Shown: piece after piece, positions 32,434-42,933 of the stretch
Numbering within the stretch: the first letter of the stretch is position 1
How the letters are laid out: each line of letters opens with the position of its first letter
Assembly: GCF_932526225.1 (NCBI RefSeq)
Contig: NC_064043.1
Location: 13,452,085-13,516,084 of the forward strand
Source: Nematostella vectensis
Lineage: Eukaryota > Cnidaria > Anthozoa > Actiniaria > Edwardsiidae
Direction of reading: 5' to 3'
DNA: 64,000 bases
Made by a program: the position numbers and the translations under genes
The notes under the pieces: model-generated
What the model was told of the DNA's origin: nothing
The model's database searches: none
The model's input: the letters and a program-made list of their open reading frames with translations, nothing else

Positions 32434-33522
32434 ATGGACGAAACACAAAACTTGACTCAACGATTCGCCGAACGCTGCTTTGAGATTATCATCACAGAGA
32501 CAACACTGAGTCTTGGCATAGGTCTCTTCGCTCTTGTGCTAAACATCTTCACCTTGTATACCGCTTGCAAGAAGCTTCGAGTCCAGAGTCTCCCACACAT
32601 GTATATTGCGAGCTACTGCATCGCAGATTTGCTCTTCCTGTCCCTCGTCATGCCGTTCTCGCTGATCGCTTTGATCCTGAGCGAGTGGGATACTCCGCCA
32701 GTGACGTGTGAGATCCAGGGCTTTGCGGTCATCACTCTTGGCGCACTCACGGCCTTACTGATGACCCTGACTGCTATTGATCGCTTCTTCGCTATGACTA
32801 GCCCTGGTATCTACGCGCGTTTATTCAAAGCTAAGGTAGTAATGGTGCTACTCGTGTTGGTCTGGCTGATGGCCGGGGCCGTTCCGCTACCATACTTCTT
32901 AGAAGGAAAACTCCGCTTCCATCCAGGTTACGCCTTCTGCAAGGCCGATGTCAACATCAAGAACTACTTGACCGCTTCTGTTCTCCAACTTGCACTAGTT
33001 GTACTGCCGCTTCTAGTCGTAATGATTTGTCTTTGTAAGACCAAGCTACGAATGATTCGCCGCACACGGCAGCAACCTGGAGAAATACAGACGCTCGAGC
33101 TATGCGGGAACGAGCTGGAAACCACGCGCATGTTCGCGGGCATCATCCTCGGCATCCTGGTCTGTTGTCTGCCCATGTTCATATGTGACCTTGTGGTGGC
33201 GTTCCTGGGACGCTTCACGCTCCCCCGGTCTGCCTACATGTTCTCTTCCTTTTGCGTGGCGTCCATCGCTTGGGTTAGACCACTCGTCGTGATACTCTGC
33301 GATGAGGATTATAAGCATGAGATACAAGCGCTCTTACCGTGCTGTAAACCGCCCGAATCTCAACGCCATCTTCCGATGCGAACGCCCAGTACGAGAAGCG
33401 AGTTTGACTCGGGCGCTTACCAAATGTTTCCGTTGCCACATTTGAGGTCTACGAAGTTTGTTCGGTATACCGACCAAGGCCTCGGCGTGATGGACGTTTG
33501 GGAAAACCAATCGGTTGCTTAG
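32434..33522 (+). CDS. Intronless class A GPCR with an altered TM7 motif
   Basis: 362-residue seven-helix receptor. The N-terminus is short with one sequon (NLT). Helices start at about 24 (LSLGIGLFALVLNIFTLY), 55, 94, 134, 180, 232 and 268. DRF at 116-118 ends TM3. C92 and C169 can form the conserved extracellular disulfide. TM6 has CCLPMF instead of the usual CWxP, and TM7 has RPLVV at 282-286 where NPxxY is expected. The C-tail of about 70 residues is Ser/Thr-rich with a vicinal CC that could be palmitoylated. Overall it resembles the melatonin-receptor-like orphan receptors expanded in anthozoans, but I cannot assign a ligand. It faces the minus-strand GPCR at 34501 tail to tail. Confidence 0.9.
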   Translation: MDETQNLTQRFAERCFEIIITETTLSLGIGLFALVLNIFTLYTACKKLRVQSLPHMYIASYCIADLLFLSLVMPFSLIALILSEWDTPPVTCEIQGFAVITLGALTALLMTLTAIDRFFAMTSPGIYARLFKAKVVMVLLVLVWLMAGAVPLPYFLEGKLRFHPGYAFCKADVNIKNYLTASVLQLALVVLPLLVVMICLCKTKLRMIRRTRQQPGEIQTLELCGNELETTRMFAGIILGILVCCLPMFICDLVVAFLGRFTLPRSAYMFSSFCVASIAWVRPLVVILCDEDYKHEIQALLPCCKPPESQRHLPMRTPSTRSEFDSGAYQMFPLPHLRSTKFVRYTDQGLGVMDVWENQSVA

Positions 33523-34180
33523 CGAGTTTTACCCGAGTGCTTACGAAATGTTTCCGTTGCCACATCTGAGGTCTAAAAAGATTGTTTAGTATACCACTAT
33601 AGCCCTTGTCGACATTTGCGAGTCGAGTTCCACGGAATCATCACGGAAAGATGGGCTATCGACGGGTTCATCTAATGGATTTGCCTGGCTAAACCCCAAG
33701 GCCATGTCTGGGTGCGCGGGACAATAGGGCATGGAGACGCGCATTGTTTAGTATAAATTTTCTTGGTTACTCTTCTTTGTACGACGTCCAGTAGCCGAAA
33801 TGGTATTTCATATGACGATGTAAAAGCGTTGACATAAATCACATAAATCACCATTAATTGTTCAAGCAGTCTAGAGTAATTTAGCAATGTATCAATCTAG
33901 AATAACTTAGGAAATTATGTAATCAAAACATCCTAGTTGGGAAATTTCAAGTAAATCTATATGATCTAGGAAAAAAACAGTATTAGAAGTTATGAAGATT
34001 GTTTGTAAAATATTGATTTTTGTGATGAATTCACATATAGAATATGCACGAATAACCATCATGTTTTTTTAAATAAAACACTGTCTGGACTAATACAGAA
34101 TGAGTCCATAAAATGTTCCACTCAAAAAAAAAAAACTATAGTGGTACGATTTGTTACACGCAGCTCTTATCCTCTAGACA
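33523..34180. other. Shared 3' flank of two convergent GPCR genes
   Basis: Just after the stop of the first GPCR, a segment (33534-33585, TTACGAAATGTTTCCGTTGC) repeats part of its own C-terminal coding sequence (33420-33460) with changes, so a short 3' duplication is present. The rest is AT-rich with no gene. Confidence 0.55.
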
Positions 34181-34194
34181 ATGAGCGATAGTGC

Positions 34195-34465
34195 TATTGA
34201 CTCCTCTACACATGTGTTACATCCTCTAGCCCGTGTGTGCACATGAGTTAGATCCTCTAGCCCGTGTGCGCACATGTGTTACATCCTCTAGCCCGTGTGC
34301 GCATATGTTATACATCCTCTAGTCCGTGTGTGCACATGTATTACATCCTCTAGCCCGTGTGCGCACATGTATTACATCCTCTAGCCCGTGTGCGCACATG
34401 TGTTACATCTATAGCCCGTGTGCGCACATGTATTACATCCTCTAGTCCGTGTTTTATATCCTGTA
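34195..34465. repeat. 31-bp minisatellite, about eight copies
   Basis: Unit CCCGTGTGCGCACATGTGTT followed by ACATCCTCTAG, with GCGCACATG palindromic cores. It ends within about 40 bp of the stop codon of the minus-strand GPCR, in its 3' flank. Confidence 0.92.
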
Positions 34466-34500
34466 GTCGAATTGTATACTTTGTTATTATCGCAAAGCCT

Positions 34501-35466
34501 CTAAGGCGCTCGGATTCTAATCACTCTATTAGCCAGTATTCCGCAGTAAATTGTCCTTTTATACTCTCGCCGGAATGTCTTGTTCATTAGGCCATATATC
34601 ACAGGGTTAATTGCGCTTGCCATAGCGCACATGACAGTATACATTACGTATGTCTGCCTATACCTTGAGTACTCTCCCCAGAACACCTCTAGACAGTCTA
34701 TCACTGCCAGTTGCATCAGACCGAGCGTGAACACCATGAATATGGCAAAGAGAGTCTTTGCAACGCTTACCTCTTTGCGGTTGACTGCGATGTGAAGGTG
34801 GGAATCCGCTCCTTGATTCAAAACAGCATTGTGCTGACGAACCGAGCGGAATATGGACATGTAGCAATAGATCGTCACGCAGTACGGTATGGAGAAGTAG
34901 AAAATAACCAACAAAATGAATTGGAGCTTGCTCATCTGGCGGTAGCTGTACATGCACAACATTTTACCCGGATGGTACTCAAAGGTCTGACCTTGTGCTA
35001 GCGTATTCATGGGACCCGACCATGCGACGACAACGATAACTATCAGCATACAAAGCGTTTTCTTACGGGTGAATATCACACGATATTGACTTGTCTTTAC
35101 AATTTTGAAATATCGATTAACCGCCATAAAAGTAACGGTAAGGACTGAGGTATATACAAGGCTTGTCGCCACGTACCCTTCCATCTGACAGACCGTGTTG
35201 GGGAAGGGCATTCCCCCTGTCAGGGAAACGATCAACAGCAAAGGCATGACCAGGATACCCATTGCGAGATCGGAAAACGCCAAAAGAAGCACGCTATAGT
35301 TGGTCACTGTACGAAGCCTTGGATTCCTAAATACGGCTCGACAAACCATACAATTGCCAAGCACAGTCCCAATTATCATAACAGCGAATAGAACCGTTTC
35401 AACTACGGAAAGAGCTGTAGAGCGCGTTGCCAACCGTTTCTCTAAGTACTGAATGTTGGCTTCCAT
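34501..35466 (-). CDS. Intronless class A GPCR (melatonin-receptor-like)
   Basis: 321 residues from the ATG at 35466. Seven hydrophobic segments are clear. NRY at 117-119 ends TM3 (MAVNRYFKIV), as in melatonin-type and related receptors. C93 and C171 are the expected disulfide pair. TM7 ends in INPVIYGLMN (NPVIY at 287-291), and the short C-tail (KTFRREYKRTIYCGIL) has a possible palmitoylation cysteine. The N-terminus is short with no signal peptide, usual for this class. The family is expanded in anthozoans with mostly unknown ligands. Coding sequence is intact. It is convergent with the GPCR at 32434 but shares little sequence with it, so it is not a recent tandem duplicate. Confidence 0.9.
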   Translation of the reverse strand: MEANIQYLEKRLATRSTALSVVETVLFAVMIIGTVLGNCMVCRAVFRNPRLRTVTNYSVLLLAFSDLAMGILVMPLLLIVSLTGGMPFPNTVCQMEGYVATSLVYTSVLTVTFMAVNRYFKIVKTSQYRVIFTRKKTLCMLIVIVVVAWSGPMNTLAQGQTFEYHPGKMLCMYSYRQMSKLQFILLVIFYFSIPYCVTIYCYMSIFRSVRQHNAVLNQGADSHLHIAVNRKEVSVAKTLFAIFMVFTLGLMQLAVIDCLEVFWGEYSRYRQTYVMYTVMCAMASAINPVIYGLMNKTFRREYKRTIYCGILANRVIRIRAP

Positions 35467-35997
35467 CTTGTCTTTTTAGATACTTCTAAATCGTTTTCAA
35501 ACCTTCTTTTTTCCAATTACTGCTTAATGAGTGCAAGTCATTCGTATAAACAGCGTTACCTGTGATTAATCATTTTGATGTAAATGTCTTGCCCGATTTT
35601 GATGTCTTACCCTCTCTCGTTCCTTGAATTCGCAAGCTAGTTTAACTATACAAAGGAAGTACTTTGTTTACTCAGATGACATCTATTTGTGTACTTCTTT
35701 GTTTTAAATATTAGCAAATCCCCCATGTTTACATTGCATCACTTATCGAATCGTAGAACAAGCAAGTTTCGTTATTCAGTGTTGTATTTTGATTGTGAAC
35801 AGCTTATTCTATTTACACTATTCGTGGGAAACGCTCAGAGAGGCAAACAAATAAAGAAGGAATCATTTATATCTTATTGCAGGAGTTTTTCTGCTTATAG
35901 TTGATTTTAAACACAAATCTATAAAAATAACACTATTTTCCAGTGAACTGCTTACCCATTTCTGCTGCTTGCTTCAAAATCGTATGATAATTTTACC
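35467..35997. other. 5' flank of the minus-strand GPCR
   Basis: AT-rich sequence. The open frame at 35689-35904 has no domain or splice support. No gene seen. Confidence 0.4.
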
Positions 35998-36000
35998 TAA

Positions 36001-36153
36001 TGCCTAGTGCACACTAGCGACATATCGACATAACGACATGGGCGCGCGCACTCTTATCTTCGACATAACGACATGGACATAACGACATAAGAGAAAAAAC
36101 ATGGGCGCGCGCCCATGTCGTTTCTTTTTTATGTTGCTAGTGTGCACTAGGCA
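36001..36153. mobile_element. Harbinger-like MITE, 153 bp
   Basis: Inverted ends TGCCTAGTGCACACTAGCGA and the complementary GCTAGTGTGCACTAGGCA, flanked by TAA on both sides, the 3-bp duplication type of PIF/Harbinger elements. The interior repeats ACATAACGACATGG and GGGCGCGCGC, which are also self-complementary. Confidence 0.7.
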
Positions 36154-36187
36154 TAAAGAATATCATGCATATTTCCCATTTTCTCAT

Positions 36188-36301
36188 TAGAATCAAAAAG
36201 CCCAAACTGTCGCGATCTCGTACCAGAACAATGAATACAATACACCAAAAACTGGAAATCGACTCTGCCAAATTTTCGTCTTTAATAAGACTTCTTCAGG
36301 G
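36188..36301 (-). mobile_element. Penelope-like element 3' end with partial hammerhead motif
   Basis: On the minus strand this carries CCCUGAAGA, GUCUU-AUUA-AAGAC, GAAA, AUUU and GGCAGAGUC, then the same 3' leader as the hairpin insertion at 29542. The 5' strand of stem I is cut at the junction with the LINE piece at about 36302, so only a weakened stem I remains. Orientation and position place it downstream of the GIY-YIG fragment on the same strand, so I read it as the end of that element. Confidence 0.6.
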
Positions 36302-36848
36302 AAGACTGAAGAAGGCTAGCAACAAGGCTAACTCAACACTTGGATTCATAAAAAGGAACTTGTATTCATGTTCTGAGGTCACCAAGCGTGTAGCCTATGT
36401 TACACTTGTAAGGTCACATCTAGAATATGCAGCTGCTGTATGGGACCCTTATAGACAGGATCAAGTGGACAAGATTGAAGCAGTCCAGCGACGTGCGGTG
36501 AGATTCATAAAGCGGGATTACGACTGGAACTCTAGTGTTACAATAATGAGACAATCCCTTTCTTTGGATCTGCTGAGTGAGAGGAGAAAGGCTCACCGTG
36601 TAAAAATGTTTTATTTATCAGTAAATAATGGCATTGCATTGCCGATACCTAATTATTATCAACGTTCAATGCGTCATACTCGAAGTTATTCAAGTAATAC
36701 ATTTATACAGCCTAAGGCACGTCACGATTATTATTTACATAGTTTCTTTCCCAGAACAATCAAAGATTGGAACAATTTATCAATTGAACTTAGAGAAGAA
36801 AATAGTTATTCATCTTTTTGTAATAACGTAAACAAGTTCATCGCCTAA
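36302..36848 (+). pseudogene. CR1-like LINE, C-terminal fragment
   Basis: About 180 codons, starting KKASNKANSTLGFIKRN and continuing HLEYAAAVWDPYRQDQVDKI, IEAVQRRAVRFIKRDY and FPRTIKDWNNL. This is the conserved C-terminal end of CR1/Jockey-type LINE open reading frames, after the reverse-transcriptase domain. A 3' tail with AATAAAGTAGAAGTAGAAGG follows to about 37058. The fragment is 5'-truncated at the Penelope-like 3' end. Confidence 0.85.
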
Positions 36849-37193
36849 TTTTTATTATCATGCTATTTTTATTGTTTAAGTATTATCTTATTTTATAATT
36901 TATTTTAATTTTTATTGTATATAGTAAGTCGACTGAATTTATGGATTACCTATTTATTATTAATTTATATTTAGATTTATATATTTAGATTTATATATAT
37001 TTTGTCATCTTTTCTTGATACGAAAGTGTTGAAAAGTAATAAAGTAGAAGTAGAAGGTGAATCGTTACAAGCTTATTTACATCAGAATAGTGGCGCGAGA
37101 CGCAAAAACCTTACAACTGACAAAAACGCGCATTTTCTAGAATAGCGCGCGCTATGGATAAAAAGAATTTACACATCTCTACGTGGGTTCCTC
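36849..37193. other. LINE 3' UTR and Penelope 3' region
   Basis: AT-rich LINE 3' UTR to about 37058, ending in a GTAGAAG repeat tail. Then presumed Penelope-like 3' non-coding sequence on the minus strand up to the stop of the GIY-YIG frame, with an inverted GCGCGCGCTAT stretch near 37143. Confidence 0.5.
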
Positions 37194-38167
37194 CTACAAA
37201 AAAAGTCCACTATTAAGACCCCGCGGGTAGGTAGACTTAAGCCGATAAGCCCACTGGCCTTCCCTTTCCCTAAGCTGAGCCTCAGAGTTACATTTATCTA
37301 TAAGTTGTACCATAACATTATTAAGACCTAAATGATTGTCGCGATGAAAATGTTGATAGATAAGGTCATCCTTAACTCTTTCACTAACCGGTAAACTAGG
37401 GTGCTTATTTAACCTACTTTTATGATTATTAAAACGCTTCCTAAAACTATTGATAGTAGACCCTACGTATTGCTTGCTACACATAGAGCAAGTAATTAGA
37501 TAAACAACAAAATCTGAGTTACAGTCCAAGTCAAAATTAATGACATATTTCTTATTAGTAACTGTACTGCGAAACTACCGCCCTGTCTTAAGAAAGTTAC
37601 ACACCCTACACCTTTTACCGCCACACTTACCACAACCTCTAACCTGAGTACTATCCTCTTTAAGAGAGGAGTGCACCAACATATCCTTTAAACTCCTAGG
37701 TTTCCTATAAGCCACCATAGGTACCCTACCAATAGCACCCTTACCAGGTAAGGGTGCTATTACCAGGTAAATTAGGTGACTACAAAAGGTACACGATCAT
37801 TCTTACCTTTACGCCTGTCTTTCAATGTGTCGTCCCTAGGAATACGTCTAACCCGGTCAACTTCCCTCCCCACAAACCTGCTGTCATAACCCCTATCAAC
37901 TAAATAACCTTGTAACTCTAATACCCTCTTTTCGAAAGAAGAGTCTTCGGAACATATCCTACGAATACGTAGTGCCTGCCCAAAAGGAATGCCTTTCTTA
38001 CAAGCATACGGATGACAGGACGTATGAAAAAGATATTGATGCTTATCAGTAGGCTTACTATACAGATCTGTAGATATAAACCCATCCCTAAGAGTAAGTG
38101 AAACATCCATAAAATTTACCTGACTAGTAGACCACTCAAACGTAAATTTTATAGTTCTATGAATCAA
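37194..38167 (-). pseudogene. Penelope-like element: C-terminal RT part and GIY-YIG endonuclease
   Basis: The minus strand first encodes the end of a Penelope-type reverse transcriptase (IHRTIKFTFEWS, VNFMDVSLTLRDGFISTDLY, KPTDKHQYLFHTSCHP, FGQALRIRRIC). After a basic linker comes a CxxC-type knuckle (GCGKCGGKRCRVC) and a GIY-YIG domain (FVVYLITCSMCSKQYVGST, FRKRFNNHKS). These are the hallmark order of canonical Penelope-like elements. Breaks are a stop at 37772-37774 with a small deletion after it and an in-frame TAG at 37575-37577. The catalytic RT core is missing, replaced by the LINE at 38168. Confidence 0.85.
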
Positions 38168-40532
38168 ATCAAAATCAAAAGCGATCTTGGGTTAATTGAT
38201 TTTCAACAATTTGTAACTGACGATGTTAATGATAGCATTAATAAAGTAATCAGTGCGCTGCAATCTCTAACGGATAAACATGCACCGTTACGTAAACGAA
38301 CCAATAAACAAATTAAACAGCAAGCAAAACCATGGCTTACTAAGGCAGTACTTAATTCGATAAAACAAAGGCAAAAACTTTTCATAACGCACTTTCTCAG
38401 TAACTATTCGAGTAAAGTTAGATTCTATAAAATCTACAACAACAAATTAAATCGTGTAAAAGAGGCTGCCAAAAAAGTGTACTTTGAGAATCAATTTAAA
38501 TTGAATAGTGGCAACCTCAAAACAACTTGGAAATTAATAGGTTTACTGATAAACCGGAAAAATAGTACCAGTCTACCGCCAATTACGAAATTAACCTATA
38601 ACAACAAGTGTTATACTGACAAAACCAGTATTGCACACCACTTAAATACGCATTTCATTAATATAGATCAAGACCTCGCGAACAAGATTCCACATAGTAC
38701 CCAACAGCCAAAACAGTACATAAAACGTACTTTTCGTGATAGCTTCAGTTTTCGCGCCATTCTTGTCCACGAAGTGTACGACTTGCTATATGGATTTGAC
38801 CTTAAAGTATCGTCAATTGGCGTACCAAGGCGCTGTATTAAACTTGCGTCTAGTCACATTAGTGACAGTTTAACCACCATACTTAATCAATTATTGCAGC
38901 AGGGTGTGGTACCTGATATACTCAAAATATCTAAAATAACCCCTGTGGACAAGGGTGGTGAAATCACGGATCCGTTTAATTTTCGACCAATTTCAATTCT
39001 GTCAACTTTCACTCAAGTACTTGAGAAGCTTGTTTATCAACAAATCATTAACTATGTAGAAAAACAGAACATACTTTACGAATGTCAATTTGGATTTCGG
39101 AAAGGTTACTCAACTTCATTGGCTATAACCGAAATGATAAACACTCTTAGAAAAGCGATCGACAATAATATGTATACCTGTGGTGTATTTTTAGATTTCT
39201 CGAAGGCTTTCGATACAGTTAACCATGGCATTTTACTAGATAAATTAGAGGCCTATGGGATAAGGGGATTGACACTTAAGTGGTTTACTAATTACCTAAC
39301 AGACAGAAAACAATATGTTGACTTGGGTGGGGTCAGGTCTTCTGAGCTGACAATGCTTTGTGGTATTCCGCAAGGAAGTACACTAGGTCCGCTTCTATTC
39401 CTAATCTACATAAACGATCTGCCACATTCCTCTGACAAGCTAAGTTTTCAGAATTTGATGAATACGGAGCTTGCCAAGGTGGAAAACTGGTGCCACGTTA
39501 ATAAGGTTTCTATAAATATGACAAAAACAAATTACAATGATAATCAAATCATCGAGAAAAAAAGATACTTCTATCAATATTCGATTTAGAAATTCAGATG
39601 GATCTGATCAATTGTTGGAACGTAAGAAGTACATTAAATACCTAGGAGTAATAATAGACGAGCATCTTACATGGAAAAATCACATTTCTTTTATTCGCTC
39701 CCGCATTTCCAGAAACATAGGAATAATATCTAAATTCAGGCACTATCTTTCTATCCAACAATTGAAGCAAATCTATTACAATCTGGTCTATCCACATATT
39801 TTATATGGCATATTAGCATGTCTCTTATGGGAAAGACACTGCAAGTGCCAAACCATTGCTAAACTTACTAGATATTCTGACTGTAGATAATGTTTTCAAA
39901 TTACATGCCTTAAAATTCATACACTCGTGGCACAAAAGTCTTCTTCCTGATATTTTTTATTACACTTTTCAATATGCCAGCAGCTTACATAGTTACAACA
40001 CTAGGTACGCAGCAAATCAAAATCTATACAAACCCAAAATACGAACAAATATAGGTAAGCAATCAATTTCTTTTGTCGGTTCTGATATTTGGAGAGATCT
40101 TCCATTTTCTCTCAAGGACTCAGGCACCTTTTCTTTTCCAAAACTCGCCAAACATCATCTACTGTCTGTGCAATGTCAATCTAGCCTATAAACGTTGTAA
40201 ATATCGTTTTTTTCTCTAATAATTTCCATAGTAACTTGATAATAAGATTAGCTTCCTTCCTAGGGTGGGTGGGGATTGGTTGAGGGGGGGGGGGGGGGGC
40301 AGTAATTTCTTCTTCTTTTTTCTCTCTCTCTCTTTTTTCTGCTCAAAACTGACTTTTTATGGATAAGAGAAGCTAACTCGATAACTGACTAGTTTATTTA
40401 GCTTCCCTGCTCGAACTTGTTCTCATTTATTTTACTTGTAACAAATTATAGATCTCTATCCTTTAGTATATACCTATGTAAAGAAACAGAATTATGAGCA
40501 AAATAAAGATGATTTGATGATTTGATTTGATT
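38168..40532 (+). pseudogene. CR1-like LINE, reverse transcriptase with the catalytic motif deleted
   Basis: Two shifted frames (about 38168-39540 and 39537-40191) encode the reverse transcriptase and C-terminal domain of a CR1-like LINE. Visible blocks are the linker with ITPVDKGG, FRPISILSTFTQVLEKLVY, QFGFRKGYSTSLAI, the motif A region TCGVFLDFSKAFDTVNH and GIPQGSTLGPLLFLIYINDL. After SSDKLSF the sequence jumps to NLMNTELAKVENW, so the expected (F/Y)ADD block is deleted. Frame breaks lie near 39540 and 39870. The C-terminus contains KYIKYLGVIIDEHLTWKNHI and FVGSDIWRDLPF. The 3' end is a GATTTGATGATTTGATTTG tail at 40510-40532, typical of such LINEs. The endonuclease domain is absent (5' truncation). 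Confidence 0.9.
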
Positions 40533-40672
40533 ATAAATCCATCAGCAGACAACTTACGTACCCTTCTATTTACTAGCTCCGTAATATACTGCGTGAGATC
40601 CTTGGTTTCCTTATATACCTCCTTGACACTGAGCTGTCTTAGTGCCTCTGGAATATACTTATCCTTATCCAT
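40533..40672 (-). pseudogene. Penelope-like element: N-terminal RT part
   Basis: On the minus strand from the ATG at 40672: KYIPEALRQLSVKEVYKETK, then TELVNRRVRKLSADGFI, after which the LINE tail begins. This is the pre-core region of a Penelope-type reverse transcriptase and continues the element found at 37194-38167 on the same strand. About 200-250 residues of catalytic core between the two parts are gone. Confidence 0.65.
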
Positions 40673-42540
40673 AACAATTTTTCCATTGATATTATTACGT
40701 CACTAACAGGCCCGCGTGCTAGTAACCGCCACCCTTTTCGCGTATGCGCGCAGAGTACAAAGTAAGAGCCCTAAAACTCTGAGAGAAATTCGAGGTAACA
40801 GAAATATGTGACCAAGGGAAACTAAAAATAACGAGTTTGCGGGGTTATGCTAGTACAAATGACTAAAAATTACTCTCTAGGGAACAAGAACTAAGATAAT
40901 AAGCTGGTAGTTTGAGTTATCCGGAGTTCAAATGAGTGAAAATAAGAGGTAAATCCAAGGCAAATCGAGCTCCCATTCACGAACGCCCTCTCCTCTCGGT
41001 AAGACAGAAAGACACCTGGTTTCCGAGGACGCAGCGAGGCCATTCGGACGTTCATACATCGACCTTCGGCCATCCTCGAAATATCCTAGTAATATTAAAA
41101 TGTTAAGACAAAAAAGACACCTGGTTTCCGAGGAGGTTCATAAATATTAGATATTCATATAAGTATCGGTGTATGGAGAGATAAAACTTTCTCAGTAATC
41201 AAAATGAGCCATATTACACAACATTTTTGAAAAGATAAATATCCCTAATTTTCAGTTAAGGCTCGGCCGTTATTATTTTTTTAGCATTTCTATGGATGTG
41301 TTCTTACGGATGTTCATAGGTTTCAGTGTATAAGAAAATATAATACACAGAGTGCGAAGCCGTGAAGTTTTCAAAGAGAATTACACAAATGATAAAAAAA
41401 ACTAATAAGGCTGTTTTTATTGGCACATTTTGGTCTGCATTGTAACGCATTACATTACACAAAACAATATTTAACTGCTATCTCAGCCTCGACGTGTTCT
41501 AAGCATGTTCTTTATAGAATGTGGTGAAAACTCAGGCTAGACGTTCTTATTACGAAGACTCTTTGCGTGAACGCAGTGTATGTTTACCGTTTATGAGGGC
41601 GTAAGTCAGTAAGGCCTAGTCCTTGCGTCTAGTTTCAGGTAAGGAGCTTTGTTAGAGGCTCTGCCCAGGGGAAGCTGCGTATCAACGGGAAAAGGAAGTA
41701 AAGATAGTCATCAGAGGAGATAGTGACAGTAATGGAACTCCCTGTGGCTATTGACCTCAGAGCGACAAACGAAGGGACTGGTCACTAGGCTTTCCTCCTC
41801 TTGTCATTACTATTCTTTTTTTTTTTGTATTTCGTTCTATTTTGGATATATTTAACGGCTCAGTGATTCTTATAAACGTCAAAAGAAAGATGTCACGCTT
41901 TCAATGACCACTTCGTCAATCGTAGTCAGATCTCATGCCCTCGATCACGTACGTATCAGGCCCATGTCGCTAGACATGTAAAAAATGGTAGAAAATTATT
42001 CAATTTCCCTTGAATCAATTTGGTGTACATAGGTAGACAAGTTTAGGTTGGACAATTTGCTTCTCCCAAACTCATATTTTAAGCATCAAACCAATAGACA
42101 TCGGGCTGTCAGGCATGTTTTTTTCTTCGGACTTCTAATGGCAAAGGCAGACAAAAGCGCTGCACTTGTCGTTTCTTTTAGTTAGACCAGTAGACTGGTG
42201 CACGTTACGTCTGAGTAATAGTAAATATCTTTGTGTTTATAGAAGAAAAAAGGAGCCTGAAAGGCTAAAAATCCCATAAATCCTTTAAATAGTATGCCAT
42301 AAATAGTTAAGCTAAGAATTAAATTTAAAATTTTCCATGTACATTGAATATATAACCAGATAACAAACCACTATCTTCTTTTCTACTTTCCTAATCATGC
42401 ACTGTGACAAAAAGAAGGCTAATATCAGAAGAATATCCAAATGCATTTATGATTGAATATAACGGTGAAAAACCAATGTACATACATTTTTGTTTCCATA
42501 GATACCTGTGAAAGTTAATCCAGGATTTTTATATCCCGTA
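40673..42540. other. Non-coding, includes the left copy of a diverged duplication
   Basis: The first few hundred bases may be 5' sequence of the Penelope-like element. The stretch about 41240-41570 matches 43510-43830 in order (AATTTTCAGTTAAGGCTCGG versus AATTTTCAGTTTAGGCTGGG; CTCAGCCTCGACGTGTTCTA versus CTCAGCCTCGGCACGTCCTC). No coding exon is supported. Confidence 0.55.
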
Positions 42541-42544
42541 CTAG

Positions 42545-42933
42545 CAGGGTCTGGATGGGGTTACTGACAAAAGGTGGAAAAAAAAAAAAAAAAAAACTAG
42601 TGACTAGCGACAAAAAATATTTGCTGACTACCGACATTTTATTATTTCCGGTATTTTTACTCGTTTACTTTCATCGTCAATCTACTTTAATTCGGCCATT
42701 TCAGCATCTGCATTATGTATTTCCTGTTGCATGAACTTTTCAGTCAATTATTAATCCATAATTAATTTATTATCAATAAGTCATTAATTACTAATCCATG
42801 AAATCTGGTACAAGAGCGAATACTAGCTTTGATTCACCGACTACCGACAAAGACCGATAATTCTTACCGACTACCAACAAATGATGGAAATTTTAACTGA
42901 CTACCGACATGCAGACCCCCCATTCAGACCCTG
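42545..42933. mobile_element. hAT-like MITE, 389 bp
   Basis: Inverted ends CAGGGTCTGGATGGGG and CCCCCCATTCAGACCCTG. A short TACTA match occurs on both flanks. Inside, GACTACCGACA is repeated several times at both ends, giving sub-terminal repeats as seen in hAT elements. It is non-coding, with an A-run near 42580. Confidence 0.65.

Noticed and set aside
32434-35466. The two intronless GPCRs as a recent inverted duplication
   Set aside because: Their TM3 (DRF versus NRY) and TM7 (RPLVV versus NPVIY) motifs and loops differ too much.
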